DNA of 64,000 nucleotides from Anodontia alba (taxonomy: Eukaryota; Mollusca; Bivalvia; Lucinida; Lucinidae), in assembly GCA_964016985.1 (NCBI GenBank), contig OZ024828.1, positions 9,390,610 to 9,454,609 on the forward strand, given 5' to 3'. Numbering within the stretch: position 1 is the first letter of the stretch; each line of letters begins with the position of its first letter. The notes under the pieces were generated by a model, which saw nothing but the letters and a program-made list of their open reading frames with translations, did not search any database and was not told the origin of the DNA. Below, one piece after another: positions 21,185 to 30,146 of the stretch. A program made the translations under genes and the position numbers.

Positions 21185-21369
21185 CAGCCTCACAGATATG
21201 CACAAAATGATGTCTATGAAAAGACAAAATCACAGAACATAACCCAACAATGACAACAGAAGGAAGAGTGAATAAACTGCAATGGACAGCACACACATTA
21301 CAAACCAACAAAAGCAAAGGAACCAGCGCCCTCTTCCACAGCTAGGTGATTACAATGCCGGGACCCATC

Positions 21370-21567
21370 AAACAAAATTAAGATGCTTCGCCCACTTCTA
21401 ACTTTCAGCCAATCAGATAACTTGATCCAGGTTGTTGATACAAATTCAAATACTGACTGGCAAACAGTGTAGATCCAGATCTGTTGGCTTCTTCAGAAGC
21501 CAACTGATCTGGATCTACACTGTTTGCAATGGCAGGGCATATCTGGGTTCAGTAGGACAAGGGTTAA
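21370..21567 (+). mobile_element. MITE family D, left end lost
   Basis: Right end GTTCAGTAGGACAAGGGTTAA is intact and the left TTAACCC is unrecognisable. Perfect GTTGGCTTCTTCAGAAGCCAAC tip. Confidence 0.75.
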
Positions 21568-22199
21568 ACAGAATAAAATACCACAAAAAGCCTGCAGCAA
21601 GCAGACAAAGTACCTCAAACTATAACTGACACTAAAACTACCACCTTAGAATCCATGGTAGGTAGTAAATACTTTTTGGGATGTAAACTGATTTTACTGG
21701 TGCCAAATCTTCACCCTAGCTTCAAATGATGTAAAAACTACAAAAAAAAAATGTTCAGCTCAATTAGGGGCTTCCTAACTCAATCAGTGAAACATCACAG
21801 AAAAACAAACAGCCAGAGTTAAACAAAACCATCGGAAAAACACAAGAAAACTACAAAGCAAAGGCCAGGATCAATTTTACGTCTTTTACCAGGCAGACAA
21901 CAAATGCCCTTCTCAGACAGCCCAGATGTATTTAATTATTTGCTAAGGCCCTTTTCTACTGATCTAGTCAAATTATGGTTTATTTCTGAATATGAAATAT
22001 GCACTGTCTGACATCAAGTTAATAGCTGTCCCATGTAAAAATGTCCCTTATGGTGACTAGATACACCTGGAGACACCATTTTTTCCAAAGGGAGACAACT
22101 CTATGGAGCTATGTTCCCGAATATTAAAATACTTTTAAAAATGGGAGCTACTCTTAATGAGAAGAATTTGTTCCCAAAGTTTATGGTGTAACACATACC
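21568..22199. other. Unassigned, with a dispersed piece
   Basis: No gene seen. GGAGACAACTCTATGGAGCT and TGGGAGCTACTCTTAATGAG near 22085-22160 recur in degraded form near 27050-27140 and 31850, so at least the last 140 bp are repetitive. Confidence 0.35.
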
Positions 22200-22330
22200 C
22201 TAAATACTCTGATAAACATGCTTGAACAAACAGTGTAGAACCAGATCAAACTGCCCTTCAAGGAGCAGTTTGATCTGGGTCTACAATATTTGCCAATTCA
22301 TCACAAAACTTTTATAACATTACAAGCAGT
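22200..22330. mobile_element. GCAAACAGTG-type hairpin remnant
   Basis: AACAAACAGTGTAGAACCAG and GATCTGGGTCTACAATATTT arms with CCCTTCAAGGAG tip. The ends cannot be assigned to a family with confidence. Confidence 0.5.
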
Positions 22331-22427
22331 CACTTGTGTTTGTTCAAATTTTAACGTACCTATGTTGTGGAGTTAAAGTGTCCAAATATTTCGGATAAAC
22401 ACAGAACATACCTTCAAGGCTGCTTTT

Positions 22428-22538
22428 TGTCAGTATTGATATAATTCTTATTTCTCCATGAAAACATACATTGTGGGTACTGGTATTCATTAATGAATAC
22501 CCATTATGTATGTTTCTGTGGAGAAATAACAAAAAGAC
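22428..22538. mobile_element. MITE family B core remnant
   Basis: TTATTTCTCCATGAAAACAT, a shortened hairpin GTGGGTACTGGTATTCATTA, and the complementary GTATGTTTCTGTGGAGAAAT. Confidence 0.55.
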
Positions 22539-22649
22539 GCAGCAGAATGCAAATAGTTCAACCATTTTTCTCTAGGAATATCTAAATCACATAGCTGACA
22601 TGCCTCAAAATGAAAGTAAATCTTCCAATAGATAATGTGCCTCTTTTGC

Positions 22650-22838
22650 ATAGTAAAACTGGGGTTTACAGGGCTATCTTTTTTTTTCAATTTCTGCTTT
22701 AAAAAATGATTGTGGGTACTCGTTAGAACCGCCTCGGCGAGGCGGTTCTAACGAGTACCCACAATCTATATTTTGAGCAGAAATATGAAAAATATCGGAA
22801 TTTTTTTATCTGAAAATTTTCGATTTTAGGTGGTAAAT
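22650..22838 (+). mobile_element. MITE family C, truncated at both ends
   Basis: From AGTAAAACTGGGGTTTACAG through a perfect GTGGGTACTCGTTAGAACCG hairpin (tip CCTCGGCGAGG) to TTTCGATTTTAGGTGGTAAA. The usual right end does not follow; a poly-T tract and the TEP exon follow instead. Confidence 0.75.
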
Positions 22839-22856
22839 GATTTTTTTTTTTTTCAG

Positions 22857-22992
22857 GCTAACAGCATATGTCATGAAGACTTTTGTGCAGGCCAAACCGT
22901 ATATTTTTATATATGATGGATACATCGAGGATATGATTCAGTGGATATTCAAACAGCAGAAAAGTGATGGTTATTTTGTGGAGCCTGGCAAG
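22857..22992 (+). CDS. TEP / alpha-2-macroglobulin-complement thioester-domain exon fragment
   Basis: After a long T-run and TTTCAG lies a 136 bp open segment, phase 2 in (one G, which would complete the conserved Trp) and phase 0 out at AAG|GTAATA. It encodes 45 residues beginning LTAYVMKTF and containing YIFI, IQWIFKQQKSDGYF and EPGK. That order is diagnostic of the alpha-helical thioester domain in A2M, CD109, TEP and C3 proteins, downstream of the thioester motif itself. The frame continues as VINKPL, which also fits the family, so the true boundary may be later. Family C MITE sequence borders both sides. No other exon of such a gene was found. It lies antisense within an intron of the adhesion gene. 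It could be a captured fragment or one exon of a nested gene. Confidence 0.7.
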
Positions 22993-23005
22993 GTAATAAA
23001 CAAAC

Positions 23006-23070
23006 CATTACGAAAACACAAGTTTATTCAGTCTCAACAAAGAAAAAAAAAAACAAAAAAATACAACAAC
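23006..23070 (-). mobile_element. MITE family C end fragment
   Basis: CATTACGAAAACAC followed by TTTATTCAGTCT and an A-rich tract, a degenerate version of the family C right end, here in opposite orientation to the copy at 22650. Confidence 0.5.
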
Positions 23071-23085
23071 AAAAAACAAGCATAC

Positions 23086-23492
23086 CATCATCATCTACTG
23101 CTACTCTATCATCCAACTGCACAGATCTTGTATCAGTCTCATCTTTGATATATTTAACCCACTTTGTTTTTCCCGGCGGATCACTCTCTGGTGGATTACA
23201 TGTCACTTTTAAACTAATCGCTGGAACCACTCGGTATCTTTTCACATCCTTATCCTTTTCTTTAAATATTCCTATAGTTGCTTTGACTAACTGAACTTTT
23301 TTAGACAACGATGTGCCATAACGATTAGATGCTTTACACTGATATATTCCCTCATCCGCTTTCTCGAGTTCCGATATCATTAAGGTACCGGTTCCTTCAC
23401 TCACTCTAATAATCCTAGAATCACCTGAGCGTTTTGACTTGTATTTTGGGTCAGAAATATTCAGTATTTCTCCATTTTTGGTCCACTCAAAT
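23086..23492 (-). CDS. L1CAM/neuroglian-like adhesion receptor, Ig1-Ig2 exon
   Basis: 407 bp exon between acceptor TTTTTTTACAG and donor GTATGC, phase 2 in and phase 1 out. The first base completes a Lys codon with the exon ending at 26176, giving KFEWTKNG with the core Trp of Ig1. DEGIYQCKASNRYGTSLS follows, giving the second Ig1 Cys in the D-x-G-x-Y-x-C pattern and the S-N-x-x-G-T signature of L1-family first Ig domains. After a short linker (LVKATI) the first half of Ig2 runs from LKVTC to KTKWVKYI and ends in an acidic DDRVAVDDDG turn. Extracellular. The exact subtype (neuroglian, NrCAM, neurofascin) is not resolved. Confidence 0.88.
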
Positions 23493-23514
23493 CTGTAAAA
23501 AAATCATATTCAGG

Positions 23515-23640
23515 AGTTACTGTATTTGCCATAAATGTTCTGCCAGACATGCCTGAACAGTGTTGTCCCAGATCCAACTGCTCCTAAAAGAGCAATTTGA
23601 TCAGTGCCAACACTGTTAGCCATTCATTCAAAATTTCATA
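23515..23640. mobile_element. GCAAACAGTG-type hairpin remnant
   Basis: TGAACAGTGTTGTCCCAGAT and GATCAGTGCCAACACTGTTA arms with CTCCTAAAAGAG tip. Outer ends eroded. Confidence 0.5.
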
Positions 23641-23704
23641 GACCCATGACAAGGTAATCAAATTAATTTGTATTAATTCTGCAGTAATTAGCATATGGAA
23701 CCAT

Positions 23705-24060
23705 GGCTCTAGATAGAATGTGCAAAAGGGATATCCAGTTACCCTTGTCCTGCTGAATAAATTAAGATGCCACACCCATTTCTAATTTTCAGCCAATCAG
23801 ATTACTTGATCTAAGTGTCAATATAAATTCACTTACTTAATGGCAAACAGTGCAGATTCAGATCTACACTGTTTGCAAAGGCAGGACATATCCGGTTTCT
23901 GCAGGACTAGTGTTAATATTTTTCTTATTTTCAGATGAAAATCTATGTTGTGGATACTTGTTAGAAGTGCTTCTTTTGAGTACCCACAACCCAGGTTTTG
24001 TTCAGGAATAAGAAAAATACAAATACTTTTTGGTTGAAATAAAAGCCTTATCTGGAGCTC
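23705..24060. mobile_element. MITE family B interrupted by family D
   Basis: GGCTCTAGATAGAATG and GGGATATCCAG at the left. ATTTTTCTTATTTTCAGATG, the shortened hairpin and CCTTATCTGGAGCTC at the right. A family D copy lies between (23739-23915). Confidence 0.75.
23739..23915 (+). mobile_element. MITE family D, hairpin shortened, nested in B
   Basis: TTACCCTTGTCCTGCTGAAT to GCAGGACTAGTGTTAA. The cassette is cut to GTGCAGATTCAGATCTACAC, missing about 30 bp of tip. Confidence 0.75.
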
Positions 24061-24093
24061 TGCAGTAAATGTGTCTATATTTATTTTTAACCA

Positions 24094-24251
24094 TAGCTCC
24101 AGACGTTTTTCATCCAATGATATTTTTTATTTTATTGCTTCATGAAACATAGGTTGTGGGTACTCATTAGAAAAGCCTCACAGAGGTGCTTCTAATGAAT
24201 ACCCACTATATAAGAAAAATATGTGGCCACCCATCTTAATCTGGAGCTATG
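24094..24251. mobile_element. MITE family B copy
   Basis: ATAGCTCCAGACG left, CATCTTAATCTGGAGCTATG right, hairpin GTGGGTACTCATTAGAAAAG with complement. Confidence 0.7.
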
Positions 24252-24424
24252 AATTTCAGGGTCTTACCGTAGCTGTCAGAACATTGGAGCATGGCTCCTG
24301 GGTGCTTGCCATCAGCAGGATTCATTTAAGAAAACGATATTATATGAAAACAGGCAGAATGTGTACAAAATACTGGCTCCATCCCCTCAGGCAACCGAGG
24401 TCAACAAAAGACCATATCCCTTTT

Positions 24425-24850
24425 AAATAGGCAGAAACTGACCCCTTTTAGTCCGGGAGTAACTGATTCTTTGTCAGCAAGAAACTGACCCTTTAAGTAA
24501 GATAGAAACATATCCCTTTAAGTCAGTGAGAAGCTGACCCCTTTAAGTCAGCATGAAACTGACCTTTTTAAGTCAGCATGAAACTGACCTTTTAAGTCAG
24601 CCAGAAACTGACCCTTTTAAGTCAGCGAGAAACTGACCCTGTATGTCAGCGATAAACTGACCTTTTAATTAAGTCAGTGAGAAACTGACCATCTTAAGTC
24701 AGCAAGAAACTGACCATTAAGTCAGCCAGAAACTGACCCCTTTAAATCAGCAAGAAACTAATCCCTTTAAGTCAGCCTGAAACTGATCAAAGTCAGTAAA
24801 CCATGGAAACCAGGTCAAGGTGAGAGACTGACCTAAACAATCTTGCTGGT
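24425..24850 (+). repeat. Minisatellite, about 26 bp unit
   Basis: About 15 degenerate copies of AGTCAGCNAGAAACTGACC plus CTTTTA. Each unit contains GTCAG and CTGAC, so neighbouring units can pair. It lies in the intron between the two Ig1 exons. Confidence 0.85.
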
Positions 24851-24954
24851 CATTAAATTAACCAAGTCAGTAAAGGATGAGATGTAAAGTCACAGTAATA
24901 TAGTACTGCACAAAAACATTACCAATATTTACTATTATTCCGCATAGCACTAGT

Positions 24955-25071
24955 TAAGGCACTTTTTTCAGTCCAAAAGTATTGATATTTTTCCTATTTC
25001 TCCACAACATACATTTTCATTGAGAAATAAGAAAAATATTTACCGGATACCCTCCCTTCTCTAGACCTATG
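24955..25071. mobile_element. MITE family B without hairpin core
   Basis: TTTTTCAGTCCAAAAGTATT, ATTTCTCCACAACATACATT and TTCTCTAGACCTATGA keep the outer parts. The GTGGGTACTC cassette is absent. Confidence 0.6.
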
Positions 25072-25132
25072 ATTCCACATATTAACTGAATCCACCAATT
25101 TAGGGTTTGGATAATGGCAGTCTTTAAAATCT

Positions 25133-25364
25133 TTAACCTAAAACCTTAGCATATATGATATCTTTACCATTCTCTGGGCAAATTCAGCAAATGGCAACTT
25201 GATGATGTTTTTGTATTTATCCCAGAAAATAGGGTCTGACATTTCATACAAATTGTCTCCGTGGGAGACAATGCATGAAATCCCAAACCCTGTTTTCTGG
25301 CAAAAATAAGAAAAATATTTTATAAAGCTGTTTGCTGTAATTTTTTCCCAGCATGCAGAGTTAA
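25133..25364 (-). mobile_element. MITE family H copy
   Basis: TTAACCTAAAACCTTAGCAT to CAGCATGCAGAGTTAA. Arms ATTTCATACAAATTGTCTCC and GGGAGACAATGCATGAAAT. Confidence 0.7.
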
Positions 25365-25445
25365 TAAACACTGATTACTAAATTTGATACGTGTGCTGGT
25401 GGTAATGCAGTAGCTTTCCTGTACTTCATGCAAGCAAAACGTCCT

Positions 25446-25689
25446 GGGCCCAGCTGTTAAAAGCTAACGACATCGTTAGTTAACGATTCGTTAAAATTTA
25501 AATCGAGTGATACGTGAATATGCTGAAATTTTTTGCTGAAAAAATGTGAGTAGCTTTTGCAGTGCAAAAGCTACTCACATTTTTTCAGCAAAAAATATCA
25601 GAATATTGTATACTGAATCCGCTAAAACAGTTAACGAAATGACCCTTAACGAGCTCGTTAAGCTAACGATGCTTTGAACAACTGGGCCC
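25446..25689. mobile_element. MITE family J, full copy
   Basis: GGGCCCAGCTGTTAAAAGC to TTTGAACAACTGGGCCC. The hairpin GAGTAGCTTTTGCAGTGCAA matches the copy at 1978. Confidence 0.85.
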
Positions 25690-25764
25690 TGATGTTGTAA
25701 CAATTAGCCAGATTTATCCAAAATATTTGGACAGGCTTGCTTAATGTCTACAATGTTGGATAAA

Positions 25765-25975
25765 ACTTTCAGCATACAACATACTGAATTATTTTTCTTA
25801 TTTTTCGCAGAAAAAAGACTTTGATACTTCAATCAACTTTGTTGTCTTCTAAATTAGCCCAGAATGCCGAAAAGTTTAATAAAGTAATGCTTATTGCATG
25901 CTGGGTAAAATTTTTAGACCACATCTTGAAATAGTTTTCTTATTTTTTTTCAAAAAAATTGACTTGTGACGTCAA
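25765..25975. mobile_element. Two eroded family H pieces
   Basis: TTTTCAGCATACAACATACT with TTAGCCCAGAATGCC, then AATGCTTATTGCATGCTGGG with TTTTTCAAAAAAATTGAC. The hairpins are missing. Confidence 0.4.
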
Positions 25976-26175
25976 CCTACATAGTTACAATTAATGAGTC
26001 ACAAGTGATTTATTTGTAAAATCTGTAAACTATGTATTAACTCATGCAATCATTTTACAATTATTTTAAAAAGACAAAAACTCAATCACATCAACACAGT
26101 TTCAAAGATGGCTGCATCCTTGGTTGCAAACAGAGACTGCGTCACAAGTCACATGTTCCCCAACCCTAAACTTAC

Positions 26176-26293
26176 TTTACAGGTTTTGATCCAATTGCCC
26201 GACAAGGCAAGTCTTCTCTCCCTTCTCCATCATCTATAAAATATATAATGTCAGCTACTTGCATCTCTGGTATGATAGTGGGGGGCTGTGTTA
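26176..26293 (-). CDS. L1CAM/neuroglian-like adhesion receptor, Ig1 first-half exon
   Basis: 118 bp exon, acceptor TTTTTCAG and donor GTAAGT, phase 1 in and phase 2 out. Joined to the upstream exon it reads ..PPPRITQPPTIIP, the proline-rich N-terminal lead that precedes Ig1 in L1-family proteins. It ends LPCRAIGSKPV, whose Cys is the first disulphide Cys of Ig1. A very acidic DDGEGRED stretch precedes that Cys. The intron to the next exon is 2.7 kb and holds a 26 bp minisatellite and several MITEs. Confidence 0.87.
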
Positions 26294-26328
26294 CTGAAAA
26301 ACAAAAAAATCATAATAATAACAATTCA

Positions 26329-26935
26329 CTGGAACCTATTTATTATAAGACAGTTCATTATAAGACGGTTTCAGATATAAGATGGTTTATATGTGGATCC
26401 AAAAAGTGTTGTATCCAAACAAAATTGTATAGATTATATAGAAAAATGACCATAAATGGTCATTTTTCTATATAATCTATACATTTATGTTTGAATAACA
26501 GTCAACATAAATAAAAAAATTGATATAAAATCTATACATTTTTGTTTGGAATTCTTTTTTTTTTTTGATTGGGTTTTACGGCCCTTTCAAGAATATTTCA
26601 CATATATCGAGCCGATCATTCATCAAAGGTGGGCGAAAACCGGAGAACCTGGGGAAAAACCACCTGACTATCCGTAAGCAGAACTTGGCTTTCCCACGTG
26701 ACCCAAGCGAGGCTCGAACCACAACCGTGAGAAGCCTAATAGATTAAGAGTCAACTCTCCTACCCACTAGGCTACGGGGGGGCCCACATTTTTGTTTGAA
26801 AACTTTGGATACTTCAGGATTATTTTTGTTATTTGGATACATAATAACCATTTAGCTTACACAGTTTTTGCTTTGGATCCAAGCAATAGTGTTATAAAGA
26901 GATTATAAAGAGGTTATAAAGAGGTTGTGGAGTAA
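26329..26935. mobile_element. MITE family F interrupted by a SINE
   Basis: Diverged left part (ATTATAAGACAGTTCATTAT), intact inner arms GTATAGATTATATAGAAAAA with complement, and right end TTATAAAGAGGTTGTGGAGT with a duplicated AGAGGTTATAA motif. SINE at 26551-26785 inside. Confidence 0.7.
26551..26785 (-). mobile_element. tRNA-derived SINE (family 2)
   Basis: Minus-strand head GTAGCCTAGTGGGTAGGAGA (A box) and GTGGTTCGAGCC (B box), unlike SINE family 1. Body has TGGTTTTTCCCCAGGTTCTC and GATCGGCTCGATATA. The 3' end has GGGCCGTAAAACCC plus an A-rich tail. Flanking ACATTTTTGTTTGGA (26536-26550) and ACATTTTTGTTTGAA (26786-26800) differ by one base, a convincing target duplication. Confidence 0.85.
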
Positions 26936-27362
26936 TACATGTAATAACAAAATGCATCACTACATATTAACTAGAAACTAGTAACAGTTAAGGAGAACAG
27001 ATTACACACCTCCAAAGGAACTTAATCTGACATGGAAATATGTATCTCCCTTGTAATATGGAGTTATACTAATGGAAAGAGTTTGCTCCCTCAAGCAAAT
27101 CTTATCCTTTAAGACTAGCTCCCATTTTCAAAAGACTTTGAACACTAGGAACCAATATTCTTATCTGTAAAAGTTGTGTCAGCAAAATCTTTTATTGTGC
27201 ATCTTTTCACCTTAATCCTAATCCTCAGGTCAAGCATATTTACTTTTCAGAGGGAAAAGTCTGCAACTTCAGTAAGTGTCAGGATTTTAATCATTTTCTG
27301 ACAGTTCACACATATTTACTTTTTTCTGGATAGGCCTACTTCAGCAAATTCATAGCTCCACT
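26936..27362. other. Unassigned with dispersed repeat piece
   Basis: GGAGAACAGATTACACACC, AATATGGAGTTATACTAATG and ACTAGCTCCCATTTTCAAAA near 26990-27140 recur as fragments near 22080 and 31850. No gene seen. Confidence 0.35.
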
Positions 27363-27530
27363 TAACCCATTTATGCCGAAAGGACTCTTCTAGCTCAACT
27401 TTTTGGGGAGGTCCATTTCCAATATTTCTAATAGTCTGATTAGGTTTCAGTATTACCATGTTTTATAGAAATTCATGTTTTTAATGCAAACAGTGTTGAC
27501 CCTGATCAGATGCTGCAGATACGACTCAAA
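27363..27530. mobile_element. TTAACCCATTTATGCC element, truncated at hairpin
   Basis: CTTAACCCATTTATGCCGAA, AAAGGACTCTTCTAGCTCAA and GCAAACAGTGTTGACCCTGA match the left half of the copy at 58040. The right half is absent. Confidence 0.5.
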
Positions 27531-27642
27531 ATAAATCAAATCATGCTTGTACTGTCAATATTTTGTGTTATCAGTAAACTCTTGAACATTTTTTTTTTTT
27601 CAATTTTGTCTTTTTTTTTTATTTTGATTTAATCTCTTAAAC

Positions 27643-27856
27643 TTAACCCTAGTCCTACTGAACCCGGATATGTCCTGCCTTCGCAAACAGTGTCGATCCA
27701 GATCAGTTGGCTTCTGAAGAAGCCAACTGATCTGAATCTGCACTGTTTGCCATTAAGTATGTGAATTTGTAGCAACAATCTGGATCAAGTAATCTGATTG
27801 GCTGGCAATTAGAAGTGGGCATGGCATCTTAATTTATTCAGCAGGACAAGGGTTAA
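27643..27856 (-). mobile_element. MITE family D copy, 40 bp from an exon
   Basis: TTAA-bordered with a perfect GTTGGCTTCTGAAGAAGCCAAC tip. Its right end is 40 bp from the donor side of the signal-peptide exon, within the first coding intron. Confidence 0.85.
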
Positions 27857-27895
27857 TCATTATCATTGTTTAAAATTGTTCATGGCATTACTTAC

Positions 27896-28067
27896 TTCTG
27901 GGTGGTGGTTCCACAGCTAACGTATAGGCACTATATAAGACTAAGAAGGCTAGCAGATTTGACAATGGCATCTTGGTTGCTAGGCTACAACTGGTTACCA
28001 TGAAGCTATGTATCTACTGTTGCTATGGTGCCACTAAGGTAAGCTATACGCTACATTCTGGTCGGAT
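27896..28067 (-). CDS. L1CAM/neuroglian-like adhesion receptor, 5'UTR and signal-peptide exon
   Basis: 172 bp exon between acceptor CTTCTATTTTCAG and donor GTAAGT. Coding from ATG at 27971 (context AACCAAGATGC) gives 25 codons plus one base: a short polar start (MPLSN), a hydrophobic core (LLAFLVLY) and a plausible cleavage near ..TLA, then VEPPPR. This is a secretory signal peptide. An in-frame ATG at 28001 would add MVTSCSLATK; I prefer the downstream start because it gives the more usual signal-peptide N-region. Upstream in the same exon is an ATG immediately followed by TAG (28056-28051). The acceptor implies a further noncoding exon upstream that I could not locate. Confidence 0.82.
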
Positions 28068-28196
28068 CTGAAAATAGAAGGAAACAATATAAGCATGTAT
28101 AATAAACAAATTAAAAGAAAATACACAAACATCCATCTAAACTTTCCTAATTTTGCAACTCCAGTTCTTCTACACTTCAATCTAGTTCCCAAATAA

Positions 28197-28330
28197 AACA
28201 AGAGGCCCATGGCCCACAGCTTGCTCACCTGAGTGAAACAGCCATTGCATATCTGAAGATGCTATTGCAACATTTTTCCAATATTGCCACAGTACTATTA
28301 AGTGGATCAAGATAGTCCTGTATCGCTCAC
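28197..28330 (+). mobile_element. Pearl/Helentron-like left end fragment
   Basis: AACAAGAGGCCCATGGCCCA and GCTCACCTGAGTGAAACAG match the left terminus of the element at 4985. No core repeats follow. Confidence 0.55.
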
Positions 28331-29229
28331 TTGAGCAGATAGGTTATTAATATGTAACACAGGAAGGTAATGTCTACCAAACACTATCTGTCTAGTGATA
28401 AAACTAACAAGTATAATCTTTCACAAAAAGCTTGGTCTACGCTTTGCACACAACAAATGTTAAAGCCGATTTTAATACAGAATAGTCTTGGGTTCTTGAC
28501 ATGCAAATCTTGGCTAAATGGGGTAAATTCCATAATACAAAAGGTGATTTTGAGAGGTCTATATAAATGAGATCTTCTGTAGGTTCACCATGATGCATGT
28601 CAGCTTTTATGACAATTACATCAAATTTTTGTCACCCTGTCCCGTGAATACTATAAATTGCGCTTAGCAGTACCAATGCATCGAACTACTTTCAAAGTGA
28701 AATTGTCAAGATTAATGTATATCCCATAACCTTTAATAAAGTGTTGCAATTGTAACCTTTTAGAACATCACATAAGTCCAGTGTGCAGAAAAAGTGTATG
28801 TGAATGGAGAATACCTTCTGCATATGTAGGTGTTCCAATAAATATTATTCTACTCTATTCAATTTAGTCCTATATCTTGTCTCAGGTTTTACCTATAGAG
28901 AACATGCATAAGACCAGTTGTGCATTGTTGATCAACATATGATTCACTTCTGTGTCCCAACCAAACCCTATGTTGTCTACGCTCATGGGCACAGACAACA
29001 ACATAGCAGTATCATTGAAGACTCACAAATATAAGCAAAGACTAAACCCCCACTTTAACAGGCAGACAGACAAAACATACACCCACATAAACTTTGTACA
29101 TGTATGTCCGGGGATATAAAGACTAAATACCAAAAAATAACAATAGTTTGAATTCCCATCACAATTATCACCATATTCAGAGCTACTATATTTACTCTAA
29201 AAACTGTGACACTTTAGCATCCTTATCTG
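28331..29229. other. Unassigned, no gene seen
   Basis: Mostly single-copy-looking. TTGGTCTACGCTTTGCACAC near 28430 and TTGTCTACGCTCATGGGCAC near 28972 resemble parts of the hairpin element at 30150-30350. The missing 5' noncoding exon of the adhesion gene could lie here or further up. Confidence 0.35.
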
Positions 29230-29460
29230 GAGCTACCGACTATACCCTAAATATCAGGACACTGCAACACCTTATCCCTAACTTGCCCAAAAATCTGAAC
29301 AAATCCCCTTTACTTCATATTGATGGGTCTAAAAGCCACTGGAGGAATGGCAAACAGCGTAGACCCTGATCAGATGCCACTTTCTGTGGCATCTGATCTG
29401 ATCTACACTGTTTGCACTGAGGCCTATCTGTCCCAATACTTAGGGTTTGTATGGTATAAG
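29230..29460. mobile_element. MITE family M copy
   Basis: CTAAATATCAGGACACTGCA, GATGGGTCTAAAAGCCACTG, GGCAAACAGCGTAGACCCTG hairpin with GATGCCACTTTCTGTGGCATC tip, then GAGGCCTATCTGTCCCAATA. Confidence 0.7.
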
Positions 29461-29605
29461 AATGTCATATCAAAGGATATTTTCTTTTGACATTCTTCAA
29501 ACTTATCAAGCCGATCCGTCAGCTCTATGGCAACTTAAATCGATCTTTGTTAACAACCAGTATAGTAACATGGAATATTGAATAAAACCTAACTTTCAAT
29601 CTAAT

Positions 29606-29819
29606 TAGCCTTTACCAGTCTATTGGCTAATTCAGCAGGCGACAAACTGGTAATATTTTTTTTTATTTTTTCCCAGAAAACAGGATTTGGCATTTCATGC
29701 AAATTGTCTCCATTGGAGACAATTTGCATGAAATGCCAAATCCTGTTTTCTGAGAAAAATGAGAAAAAGCTTTCAATATGTCGTCTGCTGAAAATTTTAC
29801 CCAGAGTGCTAAGTGTTAG
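29606..29819 (-). mobile_element. MITE family H, full copy
   Basis: GCCTTTACCAGTCTATTGGC to CCCAGAGTGCTAAGTGTTA. Arms of more than 40 bp from CCCAGAAAACAGGATTTGGC to its complement around TCTCCATTGGAGA. Confidence 0.75.
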
Positions 29820-29875
29820 AGATTGCGATGTATTATACCATAGCCCAGATGAGATGAAACCAAGATGAAAATTAA

Positions 29876-29965
29876 GGATTATTTTTGTTATTTTTGCACT
29901 AAAACATATCGATAAGGCAATTCCATAAGTACCAACAAGATATGTTTTCATGTAATATAAAATAA
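29876..29965. mobile_element. Small hairpin remnant of B type
   Basis: GCACTAAAACATATCGATAA with CCAACAAGATATGTTTTCAT. Similar short versions occur near 33400 and 34240. Confidence 0.4.
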
Positions 29966-30146
29966 AATATAAAATGTTTACTATAAATTTATATGTTTTA
30001 AAATGTAGACATGCAGGGAAGAGCTAGATCACAGTACATTTCGAGGCTGGTCTGGGTCTCTGCTGTTTGCATAAATATGGAATAAGGGTGACTTTATCAA
30101 GTGCAAATCAAAGCGTATTAGGTTGTAATATCCCTGTGGAGGCTGG

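Noticed and set aside
20976..21317. 113-codon minus-strand frame
   Set aside because: It lies over SINE family 1. Matching frames appear at every full SINE copy, so they are repeat shadows.
24240..24310. Extra exon of the adhesion gene
   Set aside because: A donor-like GTAAGA exists on the minus strand, but flanking exons already join in phase without it and the reading adds no Ig residues.
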